Positions 1 to 12,598 of a stretch of 64,000 nucleotides of DNA are shown here, piece by piece. Location: the NCBI GenBank assembly GCA_024138015.1, contig JAMXBB010000007.1, forward strand, positions 71,978,932 through 72,042,931. The letters are read 5' to 3'. The position numbers and the translations under genes are program-made. Numbering within the stretch: position 1 is the first letter of the stretch; the number at the start of each line of letters is the position of its first letter. The notes beneath the pieces are model-generated. The model was not told where the DNA came from and did no database searches. It saw nothing but the letters and a program-made list of their open reading frames with translations. The DNA comes from Lumnitzera littorea (taxonomy: Eukaryota; Streptophyta; Magnoliopsida; Myrtales; Combretaceae).

Positions 1-1789
1 AATGAAGGTAAAATTACATTTTTTTTTCTAATTTTACATAATTTGTTATAGGTTCCATAGGTTTGCATATAAAGAAATTGTATATTACATATAGATTACA
101 TTCTTGATATTACATATACATGAAATTATAGAAAGAAGGGTAAAATTTATAGGTTTCACAAGGTTTAGCTTTCAAGATGGTTCTAGGGTATTATAGGATA
201 GGTTCTGGTTAAAAACTTAGTAACTAGTACTTTACAAGATTGAACGTGAGTAGAGCCTCATTCCTTACCCATCTTATACTTATGTACCCCTAAAAATCTA
301 AGAAAATAATAGGAGAAATTTTAGTTTACAATCTGGATAAGTCAAATTTGATAATTTTACTAAGGAATTAAAGAAAAGCTACCTTAGTAATTAACATGAA
401 GATAATAAGAACGATAAGGGGAATATAAAACTTGTCTAGGATTTCTAAAATTTAGAATTAAGATTTGGCAACCATGTCAGAAGATACTAAATTAGTAATA
501 ATATGTTATGAAATAATCTAAATAATAGAATTATGAAAACTTACGCATAGATAAAAGAAAAAATAGGGTAAATGAGAATTGCTATGCTAAATTCCCTCAA
601 CTTATTCATAATATTGGTTGACTTAATTACAAAGTTAGTTGACCATGTTTTTCTTTCAATTGGTTGAATTAACTATTTTAGTTTCAAGTTGATTAACTAT
701 ATATGTTAAATTCATTTCGTACATAAACTTGTAACCACATAATTAAATAATGCTTAAAATGGTTTTAAAAAATAGAATAATTAAGAAGAGCAAATCAAAA
801 TAAATTTAGCATCATGATTATACAAAGTTAATAAGATTTTCTAATAATTTATAAAATGTTTATGGGATGAAGAAAAGAGAAGGACTTGTGATTTTGTGAG
901 AAAAAGAGTTGAGTAATTATACCATTATTTAATGTGTGTGCTTGTAAGATATTGGAAATTTAGTTTGAATATATAACCTTTAATAAATGCATGAGTTGAT
1001 TATGTTTGACATAGGTTAAGACTTATAGATAAGAAGTTATAAACTCAATTTTCTTAACCTTAAGGGGGGTGGAAACCTGAGATGATGTGATTGGTTAGAC
1101 GCGTAGCTATTATATATGGGTTAACAAGCACTAATATGAGGAAATTGCAATTGATATAAAATGGTTAAGCAAGGGTGAATCAATGAAATATGACACTAAT
1201 TTGAATGCTGTATACGAACTATGCTTCTAATAGCATGTTATGTGTGATGTACTCAATAGGTGACGATTTCATATGGTAGATAGCTTCGTATAAATGATGT
1301 GGTAGTGACCTAATAATATTTTACATGCTTGGATTTTAAAAACTGTATATATAATAACCTAATAATATTTTTGTTTTCACTAATAATGCAAACTACATAT
1401 AAATTTTTTATTATGTATTTTCTCTTTTTATTCCCCTAAATCCTTATTTGATTGTATCACGGAAATATATATGCGTTTGTTAATTCTCATTCATTTTTTT
1501 ATTTTCTATATAGCCAAATGTTATGTAATATTCATGCTTTTACATCCATTCGTCCTTGCATCTTTTTTTTTTTTTTAATTTTAATCCTTTGTTTAAGTAG
1601 ATCAATTTAAATAAAATTAATTAGAAAGTTGTTAATTTGTGATTCACTTTTTTAATTGTTGTAAATCTTTTCTATGCATTTTAGGTAATTTCTTAATTGA
1701 AATTTCAAGTACATTTATTTACCTATCAATCACTAAAAATTAGAATAATTGAATATATGTATTGAACATTTTGGAATAGCAACACTAGA
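1..1789. other. AT-rich intergenic DNA, no gene seen
   Basis: No reading frame here resembles a known protein, and there is no recognisable RNA gene. The sequence is AT-rich with scattered homopolymers. It is ordinary plant intergenic DNA. Confidence 0.7.
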
Positions 1790-1814
1790 TTTTTTTTTTT
1801 TTTTTTTTTTTTTT
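1790..1814. repeat. Poly-T tract (25 nt)
   Basis: An uninterrupted run of 25 T lies just before a tandem duplication. Read on the minus strand it is a poly-A run, so it could be the tail of an old retroposon, but no target-site duplication or body could be identified. Confidence 0.9.
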
Positions 1815-1847
1815 GTGAAAGGATATTTCATATATTTTCCATTTAGA

Positions 1848-2104
1848 GTTATATTGAATTATTTCACTTTAGGTCTTTGTTATTGTACCTCTTTGGAGTG
1901 TTACATCTTTTTTTCCTCATTTTTGTTATGGTACCACTTCGTTATTAATTTTGGATCATTAATATTTTCTTCAAAGTTATATTGAATTATTTCACTTTAG
2001 GTCTTTGTTATTTTACCTCTTTGGTGTGTTACCTTTTGTTTTTATTTTTGTTGTCATATCTTTTTGTTATTAATTTTAGATAATCAATAGTTTCTTTAGA
2101 AAAA
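1848..2104. repeat. Two-copy 127-bp tandem duplication
   Basis: A segment with the core 'tatattgaattatttcact' starts near 1850 and recurs near 1977, giving a period of about 127 bp. The first 60 bp of the two copies are almost identical. The rest of the unit ('gttattaatttt' followed by a T/A-rich stretch) is more diverged. A weaker third match to part of the unit occurs near 2430. No coding capacity is evident. Confidence 0.75.
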
Positions 2105-5040
2105 CCATTGTTCTTTTCTCTTTTCAACTAAAAATATTTAAAAGCACAATATTCACATCAAACTCTTGAATTTTGAACAAAAATCAAATAGTACATAAAA
2201 TTACAATATGTAATGTACATTTATATAATTAAATTATAATATTTACACTAATCTATTATAATATATAATTTCAATAACTTTTTATTTATTATGATACACT
2301 TTTTGTACTTTTTCTTTCAACAATATGTCTTTAGTTTTAATTTTTTTATTGCTGTTGCTTTCTAAAAAGTAATTGTTGAGTTCTTGATCAATTTTATTTT
2401 ATTTTTATCTATTTTTCAGATTTTTGTTTTTTTTGCCATAGTACCTCTTCAATATTACTTTTGGAGGGTTTTTGGTGAAAAGCCACTTAGGTAAGTGATG
2501 AAGAAATATAACTACCATAAATCCTTCAATTGGCAACTATTCAAAAACTACCAATGTCTACATTATTAGTACTTTTTTTTTTCCATTTCTAATTTTTCAT
2601 TTTATAACTTTGACCTTTTCATTGTTAAAAATTATTTTAATGATGTATCAAAGAAATGTGTCTTTTAAGCAAAAAAATGGAACTTGAGGAGGCTCTATGA
2701 CCTTTGCATAATAGGTTACAGTCTTTACATGACTTAATACAAAAATGACATAGCCCTTAACACAAAATGTTGCATGTTTACAATTTGAAGAGTTAAAACT
2801 CTTTTCAAAAGCATAATATTATGTATAAGGATAATAAAACTAATAAGTACATGAAATGAACATGTAATATGTATTAGTAATATTTAAGTAAATCTATTAT
2901 TTTGTTTAATAAACTTTAAAACAAAATCCATGCATCGCATGGGGTATTAAGTTTTAACTATTTAATTCCTAATATTTCCAAGCTATCTTTTATACTTTTA
3001 AGCTCGACTTACATAATTGAAAATCAATTTAACATTCTTCCATTGGATTGCTAATTATGTAATTTTTGTTTTTCCAAATTGTAAAAGTGCATAAGGTATA
3101 GTATCTGTGGATTTGAACCATCTTGTAGTGTAAGCCTCTCAAAATACAATTTCTGTTACATTTGCCAAAAACCAAACATGTTTAAGATAAAAAAAAAATA
3201 CAAAGAACTTGAGCCATAATAATACAATCTCGATCTGAACCCAAAAAACCTTATCTAGGGCAGTTCTCGATGGAAGGTGGGTTTATCTCGAGAATCATAA
3301 AGGATTTGAGTATCGCTAGTTTGGTCCAAACTCTATCCTCATTATGTTATATACTTTTGATTGATTTTCGAAACTTATCTTTGTACTAAATCGAATCCTA
3401 AAGATGGAAATAAAGAAAAACTAACAAGAATGATCAATCTTCCTAGTGGACAACAAACCAACGACCCAACTAATAGATGAAAAGCCATATAAGGAAGTTC
3501 TAATCCAAAACAGTCCATTATTTTTATGTGTCATAATCTCATTCCTCTTTTCTATATTGCGAACGCAACAAAAAAAAAAACAAATTAGGTGCAAGTGATT
3601 GACCCTAAAGGAAGTTAAAGCTTACCGTATCCAGATAAAAGTTAAACCCTAAGTTCCTTTTACAACACATTTCATTGATTATATTCTTGATGAAGATGTC
3701 ATTGGCATTTTGTTGCTATCAATCAAAACGACAAAACCCTAAGGTGCACGACTCTTTTATTGTCGGACTGTATGAAGTATGAAACTTGCAACGCTGAAAC
3801 ACTCGGGGATTTTCCTACAGTCTTCTAGCGTTAACGCCGAAAAGGGATCGGACAATTATGAGAGAGAGGGGACGAAGATTTATCTTGAAGTGCAAAAGGA
3901 TGATGTATATGTTTTTAAGTGATGTAAGTTGACGATGTTTTCCTTTGTTACTTTTTCGATTTACTTTACTTTAATTTATTTTGTTAATATATGGTGTATA
4001 CTGCTCTGTTGTTAGCTTCTTGTTATAACCGCATTAGCTGGATCATAAGCAGATCATCCACACTACACATCCTCTATATACACCAAATGTTGTAGCGTTT
4101 GATATTATTTGAGTTTAAGATATATTTTCTGCATATCCTATATGTTGTAATGTTTATTTTTTGTTTGTGCTAATTGAAACTTACATTCTCTATTTGTACT
4201 TGAAGGTAAATATATATCCTTTCTGTTGCATTTATTCCATAACAAAAACACTATATACAACGGTGGTTTGGATCTTATATGTACTATATAATATTGATAC
4301 TTGAACTATGACTTTTTCCTATTATTTAAACATTGACTTGAAAATAAATTACAACAATAATCCCTTAAGACTATCTACACAGTCATCTCAAATTGATAAA
4401 ATACCGTACTTACACCGCTTAAAAGAAATATTAATATCTCAAAGATTCTCCTACAAAGCAATACCGAATTAATATTTCATACTGATATACACCTTTAATT
4501 AATTTTTTAGAGGGAACTTATAATCTAATGTAGAGTTTTTCTTGATTGGTGTGACATTATTTCATGTGATGATATGGGCCAAATTCGGTAATAAAATTGG
4601 TTCAAAAAGAATTAAATCTGAACATTGATAAACAAGATTGATTTTGTAATGCATTCAAGGAAAACTTTTTGAGTTGCCCACATTGTTTTGAAAAGTTAAA
4701 TACTTTACAAATTTAATGCATCTCTAGCATTTTGATAGTTAAGACAAAGAGTCAATATAAACAACCTAAATTAAGACTTTCTTTGTTTTTTGTGTTTCTT
4801 TGAAATTTTACTAGCTGCGAAGCTTTTCAACTGAATAGACATAAATGGAAGCATTCTCATTCTTCTTTTGTTCTTTTCTTAAAATCGGTTAACTTGCGTC
4901 CGATATTGATATTCCTCCAGAGTTACTAAATATATTGTTTCGAATTAATGGGAACTAGACTCATCAATTTAAAGATAAACTATAACGCTTTGGAATATTG
5001 ATATTAGGTGTAAAAGTTTAGGTTTTTTGGAGTCATAACA
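2105..5040. other. Intergenic DNA, no gene recognised
   Basis: AT-rich with no supported gene. The stretch around 3240-3900 is richer in GC and less repetitive than its surroundings, so it could be an old gene fragment, but neither strand gives a recognisable protein. Confidence 0.6.
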
Positions 5041-5960
5041 AGCCTGGTTAAAGTGCCAAGGGAGAATGCCAGTTTACATCCAAAAATGAGCCTATTTCAC
5101 CTGTTGGTTGCTTTTATTAAAATGATTTAAGTCAATTTAATTTTACAACCAATCACGTTATAAGACAATCTTCTTTCCCATTTTTAACTAATTTGGGGCT
5201 TCTTTTTATCATCTTCAACACACTCCCTCAAGTTTAATTGGCTTGGCTTAGTTGTCTCAAAGGCCCCAGAGGTTTTTTCTTTTTCCCTTCTCTTTGCCTG
5301 GGCTTGTACCCTTTGAACGTGAGAGGCCACAGGTCAAAGTGCCATGAGAGGGTACCAGTTGCAGTTTACATCCAAAAATGGGCATATTTCATGTGTTGGT
5401 TGCTTTTATTAAAATGGTTCAAATCAATTTAACTTTACAAATAATAATCACATGATAAGATGATCTCCTTTCCCATTTTTAACTAATGTGGGGCTTCTCT
5501 TCATCATCTTCAACACACTCCCTCTTGTCTCAAAGGCCTCAGGTGTTTTTTTTTCTTTCCCCTTCTCTTTGCTTGGGCTTGTACTCTTTAAAAGTCAAAT
5601 GCCACAGGTCTAAGCTTAGCTTAGATTTTCCTCACTAACCCTTCTCTTAATTTGTGCTATCAGAGCATTTGCTTTGTATCTTTTCGCTAACCCGCTCTTT
5701 CATCTTTCCTTGGACCTAAGATCTTTTATCATGAGCCCGTTAGGCCTCTTTTGGGTTTTGATGCAATTGTTAGAGCAGGGTCCGGTCTAAATGCCATGGA
5801 AGATGTGCATCAGAAAATGGGTGTGCTTTATGTGTGGGGCTTAAGCTAATTTAACTTTACAATCCATCCTATTATTAAACTGCTATAGCTTTATAACCCA
5901 TCTAATTATCGGGCCATTTCCTTTCCCATTTTTGACAAATATGGGACTTCTTTTTATCAT
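5041..5960. repeat. LTR-like repeat block, two 286-bp units plus a diverged third
   Basis: The unit runs through 'aaagtgcca', a 'tttacatccaaaaatg' segment, 'cccatttttaacta' and 'catcttcaacacactccctc'. It occurs near 5050 and again 286 bp later near 5336. A diverged third version spans about 5780-5970 and shares the 'tctaaatgccatgg ... aaaatgggtgtgc ... cccatttttgacaaatatggg' order. Between copies two and three, at 5655-5667, lies TGCTATCAGAGCA, which differs by one base from the initiator-tRNA-Met primer site used by many plant LTR elements. This suggests a degraded small non-coding LTR element (TRIM-like), but no exact ends or target duplication were found. Confidence 0.45.
5655..5667 (+). 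other. Primer-binding-site-like sequence
   Basis: TGCTATCAGAGCA matches 12 of 13 bases of the usual tRNA-iMet primer site TGGTATCAGAGCA. It lies between LTR-like repeat units, where a primer site would be expected in a small LTR element. No coding region follows it. Confidence 0.4.
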
Positions 5961-8900
5961 CTTCAAGAAGGTCACTATAAACACACAAGATTTTCGGATA
6001 GAGTCTTCAACAATGTAAAATGGATAGACGAGAATATATATATATATTTTTCTTGACGTAGAGCATTTTTCGGAACTTAATAAAACAATTTTATACAAAT
6101 GATGAAGCTATTCAGAGAGGAAGCTCGGAAAGATTATTATTCTCCTACAAAGATGGAATAGATTTCGTTTTCTGTTTCTTTTCTCATGTAAAATATGGAG
6201 TCGGCAAAAAGGGAAATAAACAAATTACATCTGCTAACGTAAGGGTTTTGATCAACTCACTCATGTTAATCAAAGGCTACGAAATGGTGATGATTATGTA
6301 GATTTTGCATCATATTCAATAATTTCTCTCCCATAGAAACTTCCAGGTTCAATAAAATTTAATCTCTAGGCCAACATGTGATTAACAATCTTTTTTTACT
6401 TACTTAATCCGAGTATTTGTCACTATTTATAATTTTGTACTTATGAATCACTATCACTTCACCCCTATAATTTGCATGGAATTTACAATCTCTACTCAAA
6501 GGTCTACATTTCCAAACTTAATGGTTTTATAACTAACCCCCCTACTGATGCGTCGTCCTCAGTGATGTTACCTTATGATTATGCCTAGTCTTTCCTCCCT
6601 TTTCAGTACGGCATTCTATTCATTCATGTCCAGGGCTGTTATGAGCCACTCTTTGTCCAAGCCTCGCGCAAGCAACATTCTTTGTTTTAGGTTACTATAG
6701 GTATAATAGCTTCCGACTTCGTTCATCCGATAACAGTGTAGCCAATAGGTGATAAATGGGCATTTTTATTCACTCACGAGTGTGGCTAAATACATATTAC
6801 CGTTTGTCTATAAAGCATTAGTATTTTTCTTGCACAATCCATGTAGTACGTACAATTTCTCTTCTCAACATCTACCTTAGGGGTTTTACAATATTTGTAA
6901 TATCGCATTCTAACCATAGTTTATAACCACACTAATAGGCCACTAGTGAATTCTTTTATTGATTTAATCCAAAAATTCCTAACTAGTAGTAAATTTGATA
7001 TGGCTGCGTTGACCGTATAAATCAATATCATTTTTTTGGGCCGTAACGGTAAATGACAGATACTATGCACTGTGTATCATTCTGCACTAGAGATGTAGAT
7101 AGTTTCAATCTTTTGCAATTGGTTTCAACACTTTATTGTCTTTCTTTTTTAGTGTATATACTTAAATTTTAATTGCAGTTTGGTGTCTCCTTACAGGGAA
7201 GTTAATCATCGTTATTTTTAGACATGGTGAGGATATCGCATATTATGCAAAGGATGATAAAAAAATTACATTAATTACTAGCATAAAATTTTGGTATATC
7301 TTATCAATATGGACAAAGCAAAGTAGAATTCCCTACACTCGACAACAAATGAACAAAATTTATTGATTGTGATATGCCATTTTCGAGTAATGAATCATGA
7401 GTGTATGAATTGGTAAAAATGTGAAACATATAAACTATTTAGAAAAAAATTTACCTGAATCATAGATAATAGCAGCTATGCATTTAGTTTTTTAAGGATT
7501 CTTACATACCATTAATCATACCAAATAGAGTGCCACCCCCACAAAGTGACATGTATATTAATGCCATACCATATCGTACTAATTAATTTTCAAATCCAGG
7601 TATACACCTTACCAACCTCATCCATTAATTAAAAGTGTTCGTTTCAAAGGACTTCAAGGGTTGTTCCAAGTTTCAACCCAAATCCTATAAGGGAATTTTC
7701 GTAGAACTTCGTCTGAAAAAGAAAGGCAAAGGACACAATCCATCAACTAAGCTGTAACGCACCCGGAATAAAAATAATTTTTTTCAAGGAACTTAAGCAT
7801 TTGGTCATAATAGGGACCTTTAAAGCATGCTCTCTTGTTGTGTTGCATGTTCCTTAATTATTTGGGACTGTAGGGCCTCCATAGATTGGAAAGGACTTCA
7901 CGCAATAGACTTACGATGCTCTATACCTGTGGACTGTTTCAACTGGATTTAGAGTTGACTACTACCCCTCCCTAACTTTAATAGATATATTTATTGTCTA
8001 GCTGGTCATATATATTATATTTACAAAATGTAAAATGAGACGGGTGTCCACGAAACTTATTAAGTAATCAAATAAATTTAAAACTTTGTATTATTGTTTA
8101 CATTCGATTTTATATAAAATGTATAATCAATCTTGAAAAATATAAAGTGTTTTTTTTTTTTAATTATTATTCTTTAACAAATGCCTAAGAAGATTTGCTA
8201 TTATGTGTAATATCTTTTAAATAGAATATGATATAACTTTAATTATTGAGATACTTTTTGATGTAGCGATTTCGATTTCAATTTCAAAGAATGTATAACA
8301 TCAAGCATGTTAAGGGAAGCATAATGAGTTACCTCTTGAGAATTAGTCATACTAAAGGATTAAAATGTATAACTTGTTATGTCAAAATGAACAATACCTC
8401 AATAAAAAAAGTTTTAACAATATTGTTACATTACATGCTTATGAATATCATATAGAAGATAGGAGAAAGGTGATTATAAAAGGGATATTTCAAAGGACTA
8501 TATATGAAAAACTTTCTAACAATTTTAATTAAATACATAATAAACTTTAGAAAAAGGAATCATAAAAGTACTTGAACCATTTCCTTCTCATTATCATATT
8601 AAGACTTCAAGAAACGGGTTCTCTCAAAAATACTTATCAAGCCTCTTAAAATTCTTTTTTTTTTTTTTTTTCATGTTTTCCAATATTTGATTACACTTTA
8701 TATGCTAAAATAAATGCACAGAAATCATCTTATCACGGGCATCCTATGGCATCATTTGAATTTTTTTTCCCATTATTAATTGTGGATTTTTCTAAAAGAT
8801 CCCGTTTTAAATCCAGCTAGCATTACGTAAGTCTACGATTCTGAAATATTGATGTGTACGTATGTGTACTTTTCATAACAACTCACCTTAACCAACGAAA

Positions 8901-9389
8901 ATGTTCCATGAATTTATATACATTTGTTAGTACCTTTGGGAAGTTTCGAAGTACTAGCAAAAGAAGTGGAATGAGTGTTTTAGTGCACTGACTTCATCAG
9001 AAAAAGAAGAAGAAGAATCTTCCGCACACGGATTAAGAATTTTTTATGGATCTTTTGCAAACTGTTATCGAAAAATGACTAAAACACCTCTCTAACTACC
9101 AAGGACTTTTGTTGCACCACACGCGACGCTTATATATTATTAATTCTACAAGAAATGTCGAAGAACGGAGCTCCTTAAATTTGTACTAGTTTAATGATCA
9201 AATACGTCGAGAAGCGAAACGTCAATAAAACTATCGCACATAAGCTATACTATATGGTTGTCGTGTGAGTAAAAGTATACTTATTGCCGGTGCACTATAG
9301 AGGAAAAGCTATATGAATTAAATCACTTTATTTTCTTTAACTTGCAAAACTAAGTAGTGATAGTTGAAACTCTGAGAAAAACCTAACTA
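5961..9389. other. Intergenic DNA, no gene recognised
   Basis: AT-rich sequence with poly-T and poly-A runs (for example 8655-8671). I see no protein similarity, RNA gene or bounded mobile element. Confidence 0.65.
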
Positions 9390-9660
9390 GGGCCATAAAT
9401 AAGTCAACTCAATATAATCTAATACTAAACTTGAACTTGACTCGAATGAAAAAACTTAAAACTTCAACCTAACTTGAATTCAATCGAGTTTTAATTTATA
9501 AAGCCGAAGTTCGGCTTAACATGATACTCGATAAACTCGAAGTTAACTCGATAGACTACTTGAATGGTTTGACTTTGAGCTTGAGCTTGACGCTTGACTT
9601 GATTGTAGCTAAGCTAAATTCAAATAAATTCTTAGCCAAATTTAAGTAGTTTGCAAATAA
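9390..9660. repeat. Degenerate short-motif repeat (cttgaa/actcga-rich)
   Basis: Variants of 'cttgaactt', 'actcgaa' and 'gagcttgagcttgac' recur many times with irregular spacing. Cryptically simple sequence of this kind is common inside plant LTRs, so this may be a remnant of one. No LTR ends were found. Confidence 0.45.
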
Positions 9661-10339
9661 GCTCATTTTATTTACACCACAAGACCTAGTGGATACAGTA
9701 AGTGTATACTAATGCAAACTAGCTAAGTTGAATTGGCACTATTAAATTATCACATTTTTAAAGTGCTAAAAATTAGGAATACTTTACAATTTAGAGTTAA
9801 TGAGATAAAATAACATGGAAATTAACTAGTTAGGTCACTTTTTTATTAGGATGATGAGATGGAAATGGAATTCAATTCAAACCCAATTTTTCTTTTTCTT
9901 TTAAGGCTATATCACATATAGTATCAAATAAACAAATCAAACTTTTCTCTAATTAATGAATATTTATTCAATAAACTAAACGTAGATAAATATATAGGGA
10001 TTCTTCATATTAAACATATCTTTGCTCTTTTTCATTGTACTTGGAGTTTGTTGGATTCTAATCTAAACAAGTAACTTTTGTAATTACTCAATGATCGAAT
10101 CTTATAGAATTCCTTACGGCTTACTTTCCTTTTTCTTCCTTTTGTTGGGCAATTGTTAGTTATACCATATTTAATTTACAAAATAAGTTAATAATTAACA
10201 AAACATCCCCTATGGTACTAGACAACTCTCAAGACTTTTGTTATTTGAATCTGATCATATAAAAATCTTGAGATAGAAAAAAATAAAATCTTTTAGCTAA
10301 AACCCAAACAAATACTTCTTTTCAATCTCCATCTTACCA

Positions 10340-10595
10340 CCATTTACATATTAATGCTTCACCTTTATTGCTATCACCACCACTACAACTATTACTGCCC
10401 CCATTACCCCCACAAATATTATCGTCACTAACGTTAATACAATGATAGCATCATGTCACCATCTCCATACTATAACCAACGTGCTATCACTATACCATTG
10501 TTTTCTTTATTGCTACTATCTCAAAAACTTCGTACACTTCATTTACCATGACCTTTTCCTCCATTACATCACCACCACTATATACATATATATAT
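10340..10595. repeat. Cryptic simple sequence rich in CAC/CAT/ACT triplets
   Basis: Irregular runs of 'caccaccactac', 'attactgccccc' and 'tcaccaccactatatac' give a strongly triplet-biased strand. A similar composition returns at 11480-11770, and on the opposite strand at 37600-38030. It is low-complexity sequence and apparent reading frames inside it should be disregarded. Confidence 0.6.
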
Positions 10596-10968
10596 ATGTG
10601 TATACTAAATATATATTTTAAAGAGCAAAATATACTATAAAATAAAGTATAACCTAATGATTAAGTACCTATTTTATAAACATGAGATCTTGAATTTAAA
10701 TCTCATGTTTGTCATTCGCTTTTTTTAAGATGTATTTATTACTTAAATAGTATTTATCTTTTTGTATGTATTAAAACTTTTTTTTTTTTTACAAAAACTA
10801 ATAATGTAATACAATAAAAATAATTATATTGTTCATATTACAAGTATTTCGGTTTTATCATATAAAATATTAATAAACAATACTAGTTATATGATTTGAT
10901 ATAATAATTTTTCTTTTTACAATTAATGTTACGAAAATGAATATGGATAATTGAATAATTAATTCCCT

Positions 10969-10972
<4 letters not shown>

Positions 10973-11012
<40 letters not shown>
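10973..11012. repeat. (AT)20 microsatellite
   Basis: A perfect AT dinucleotide run of about 40 bp. It generates a spurious isoleucine/tyrosine reading frame on the minus strand. Confidence 0.95.
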
Positions 11013-11015
<3 letters not shown>

Positions 11016-11479
11016 TATTGCTAATGTAACAATTATGTAAAGTTGTTATGAAAAAAAATAACACAATACTTACATTTATGTCAAGTTGCTCTTTCTACTT
11101 GTAATTTGTTATTCAACTATTTTTCTTAATCTATCTTTATTAAAAATAAAACTTACGTAAGTTTTATATATTAATGTAATTTTTTCTAAATTAATAGTTA
11201 ATTTTCATTTAATATATATTCATTATGAAAAGGTAAAAAATTAGTTTTTTTTTTACTTCTTGTGAAGTGTACTAATTAGTCTTAGTAATTTTTTAAATGA
11301 ATTTTTCCATCCTTTAAGCTTTAGAAATTATTTCTAGTCAAATCGTTAATAAGATTTTACATATATAAAATGCAATACAATTATAATAATGAGCAAATAT
11401 TTTCCTATCAATAACTTTAATATTAACTTAGTTAAAGTAAGTGTGCTCCTCCCCCTCTATCAATTATATGATCTTGGGT

Positions 11480-11775
11480 CTACCCCTGACCACTAACATT
11501 GCAACTTCATTACCACCATTGTTGTTGCAATTTTGCTAGAATTGCTACATTATTAACATGTTACGGTACTACACCATCATCGCTAATGGTATGCCCTTAC
11601 ATTCCACCACATCATTATCACCATTGTTACTAACAGTGGACCAATTTATGTCTATAATGATGCTATATAAGTTGCAAGGAGTCAATGAATCGTATTATGT
11701 GCTAGTGGTACGATGGTAGTGGCAACAACAACAATAATGGTCGTATTGCCAAGGCATGATGATGGAATGAAGAAA
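11480..11775. repeat. Cryptic simple sequence (CAT/CAC/TTG triplets)
   Basis: Triplet-biased sequence such as 'accaccattgttgttgc', 'accatcatcgc' and 'caacaacaacaataatgg', changing strand polarity near 11690. No gene is supported. Confidence 0.5.
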
Positions 11776-12566
11776 TATAGTTAAGATAAACACATGATGG
11801 CATAAATAGTACATTTATTGAAATTGATTTTCAAGTGCATTAATTATATGTAGCAAACAACATAAAATAAAATGAAAAACTTATCTTATGCTTAGCACAC
11901 TAAACATAATACAAGAAATCGTGTTTTCTTGTATTTCCTATGTGAGGCTATGCTACTCTTCTTGTTTTGTACTATATTGGAGACAAAAGGCCTACCTACT
12001 AATCCAATATATAAAATGTTAATAAGAAAGCACAAATTAGGAAATAAGATTTATCAACCATGAAAATAACTTGGAGAATTATGTTAAAATTTATTTTATA
12101 AAATATATGTATAATATGTACATTCCTTCTATATAAGTTTTTTTTTTTCTTTTTTCTCGAGTTTGGAGGAAGAAGAGGGGCCCTAAGTCTATCCCTGCAT
12201 GTAAGGTTTGATTGATTGACTTTAATCAAATCATGACCTATTTTTGTTGGCCAGTCTGGATTTACTTTCAACTTCATTTTAACCTCGATTTATATCAATA
12301 AAATTACAAGATAGCTCTCAAGGTTTTTTGCGGATGATATGAATAAAACAACAGTTAAACGAAGGAGGAAATACTTTATTTATTTATTTATTAATAAAAG
12401 CTTGCTGTGACCTAGTGCCATTGGACTCGCGCAAGTCTAAGGACTCAGCATGAAGTTGTGGGCCGACGGGCCAGTGTCTCGGTTCATGCCTTTAGATCCT
12501 TGTGACATGGTGTTTCAATATGAGTTAAACCAAGTCGGACTCCATGCCTATATCTAAGCGAAAAGT

Positions 12567-12595
<29 letters not shown>
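12567..12595. repeat. (TA)n microsatellite
   Basis: A TA dinucleotide run of about 29 bp in otherwise unremarkable intergenic DNA. Confidence 0.95.

Positions 12596-12598
<3 letters not shown>

Noticed and set aside
3240..3900. Less AT-rich stretch that might be an exon
   Set aside because: No frame on either strand gives a recognisable protein or a consistent splice pattern.
10650..10712. Possible tRNA-derived SINE piece (inverted catgagat...atctcatg with a B-box-like loop)
   Set aside because: The internal promoter boxes are too diverged, and there is no poly-A tail or duplication.
10870..11064. Ile/Tyr-repeat frame on the minus strand
   Set aside because: It is translation of an (AT)n microsatellite.
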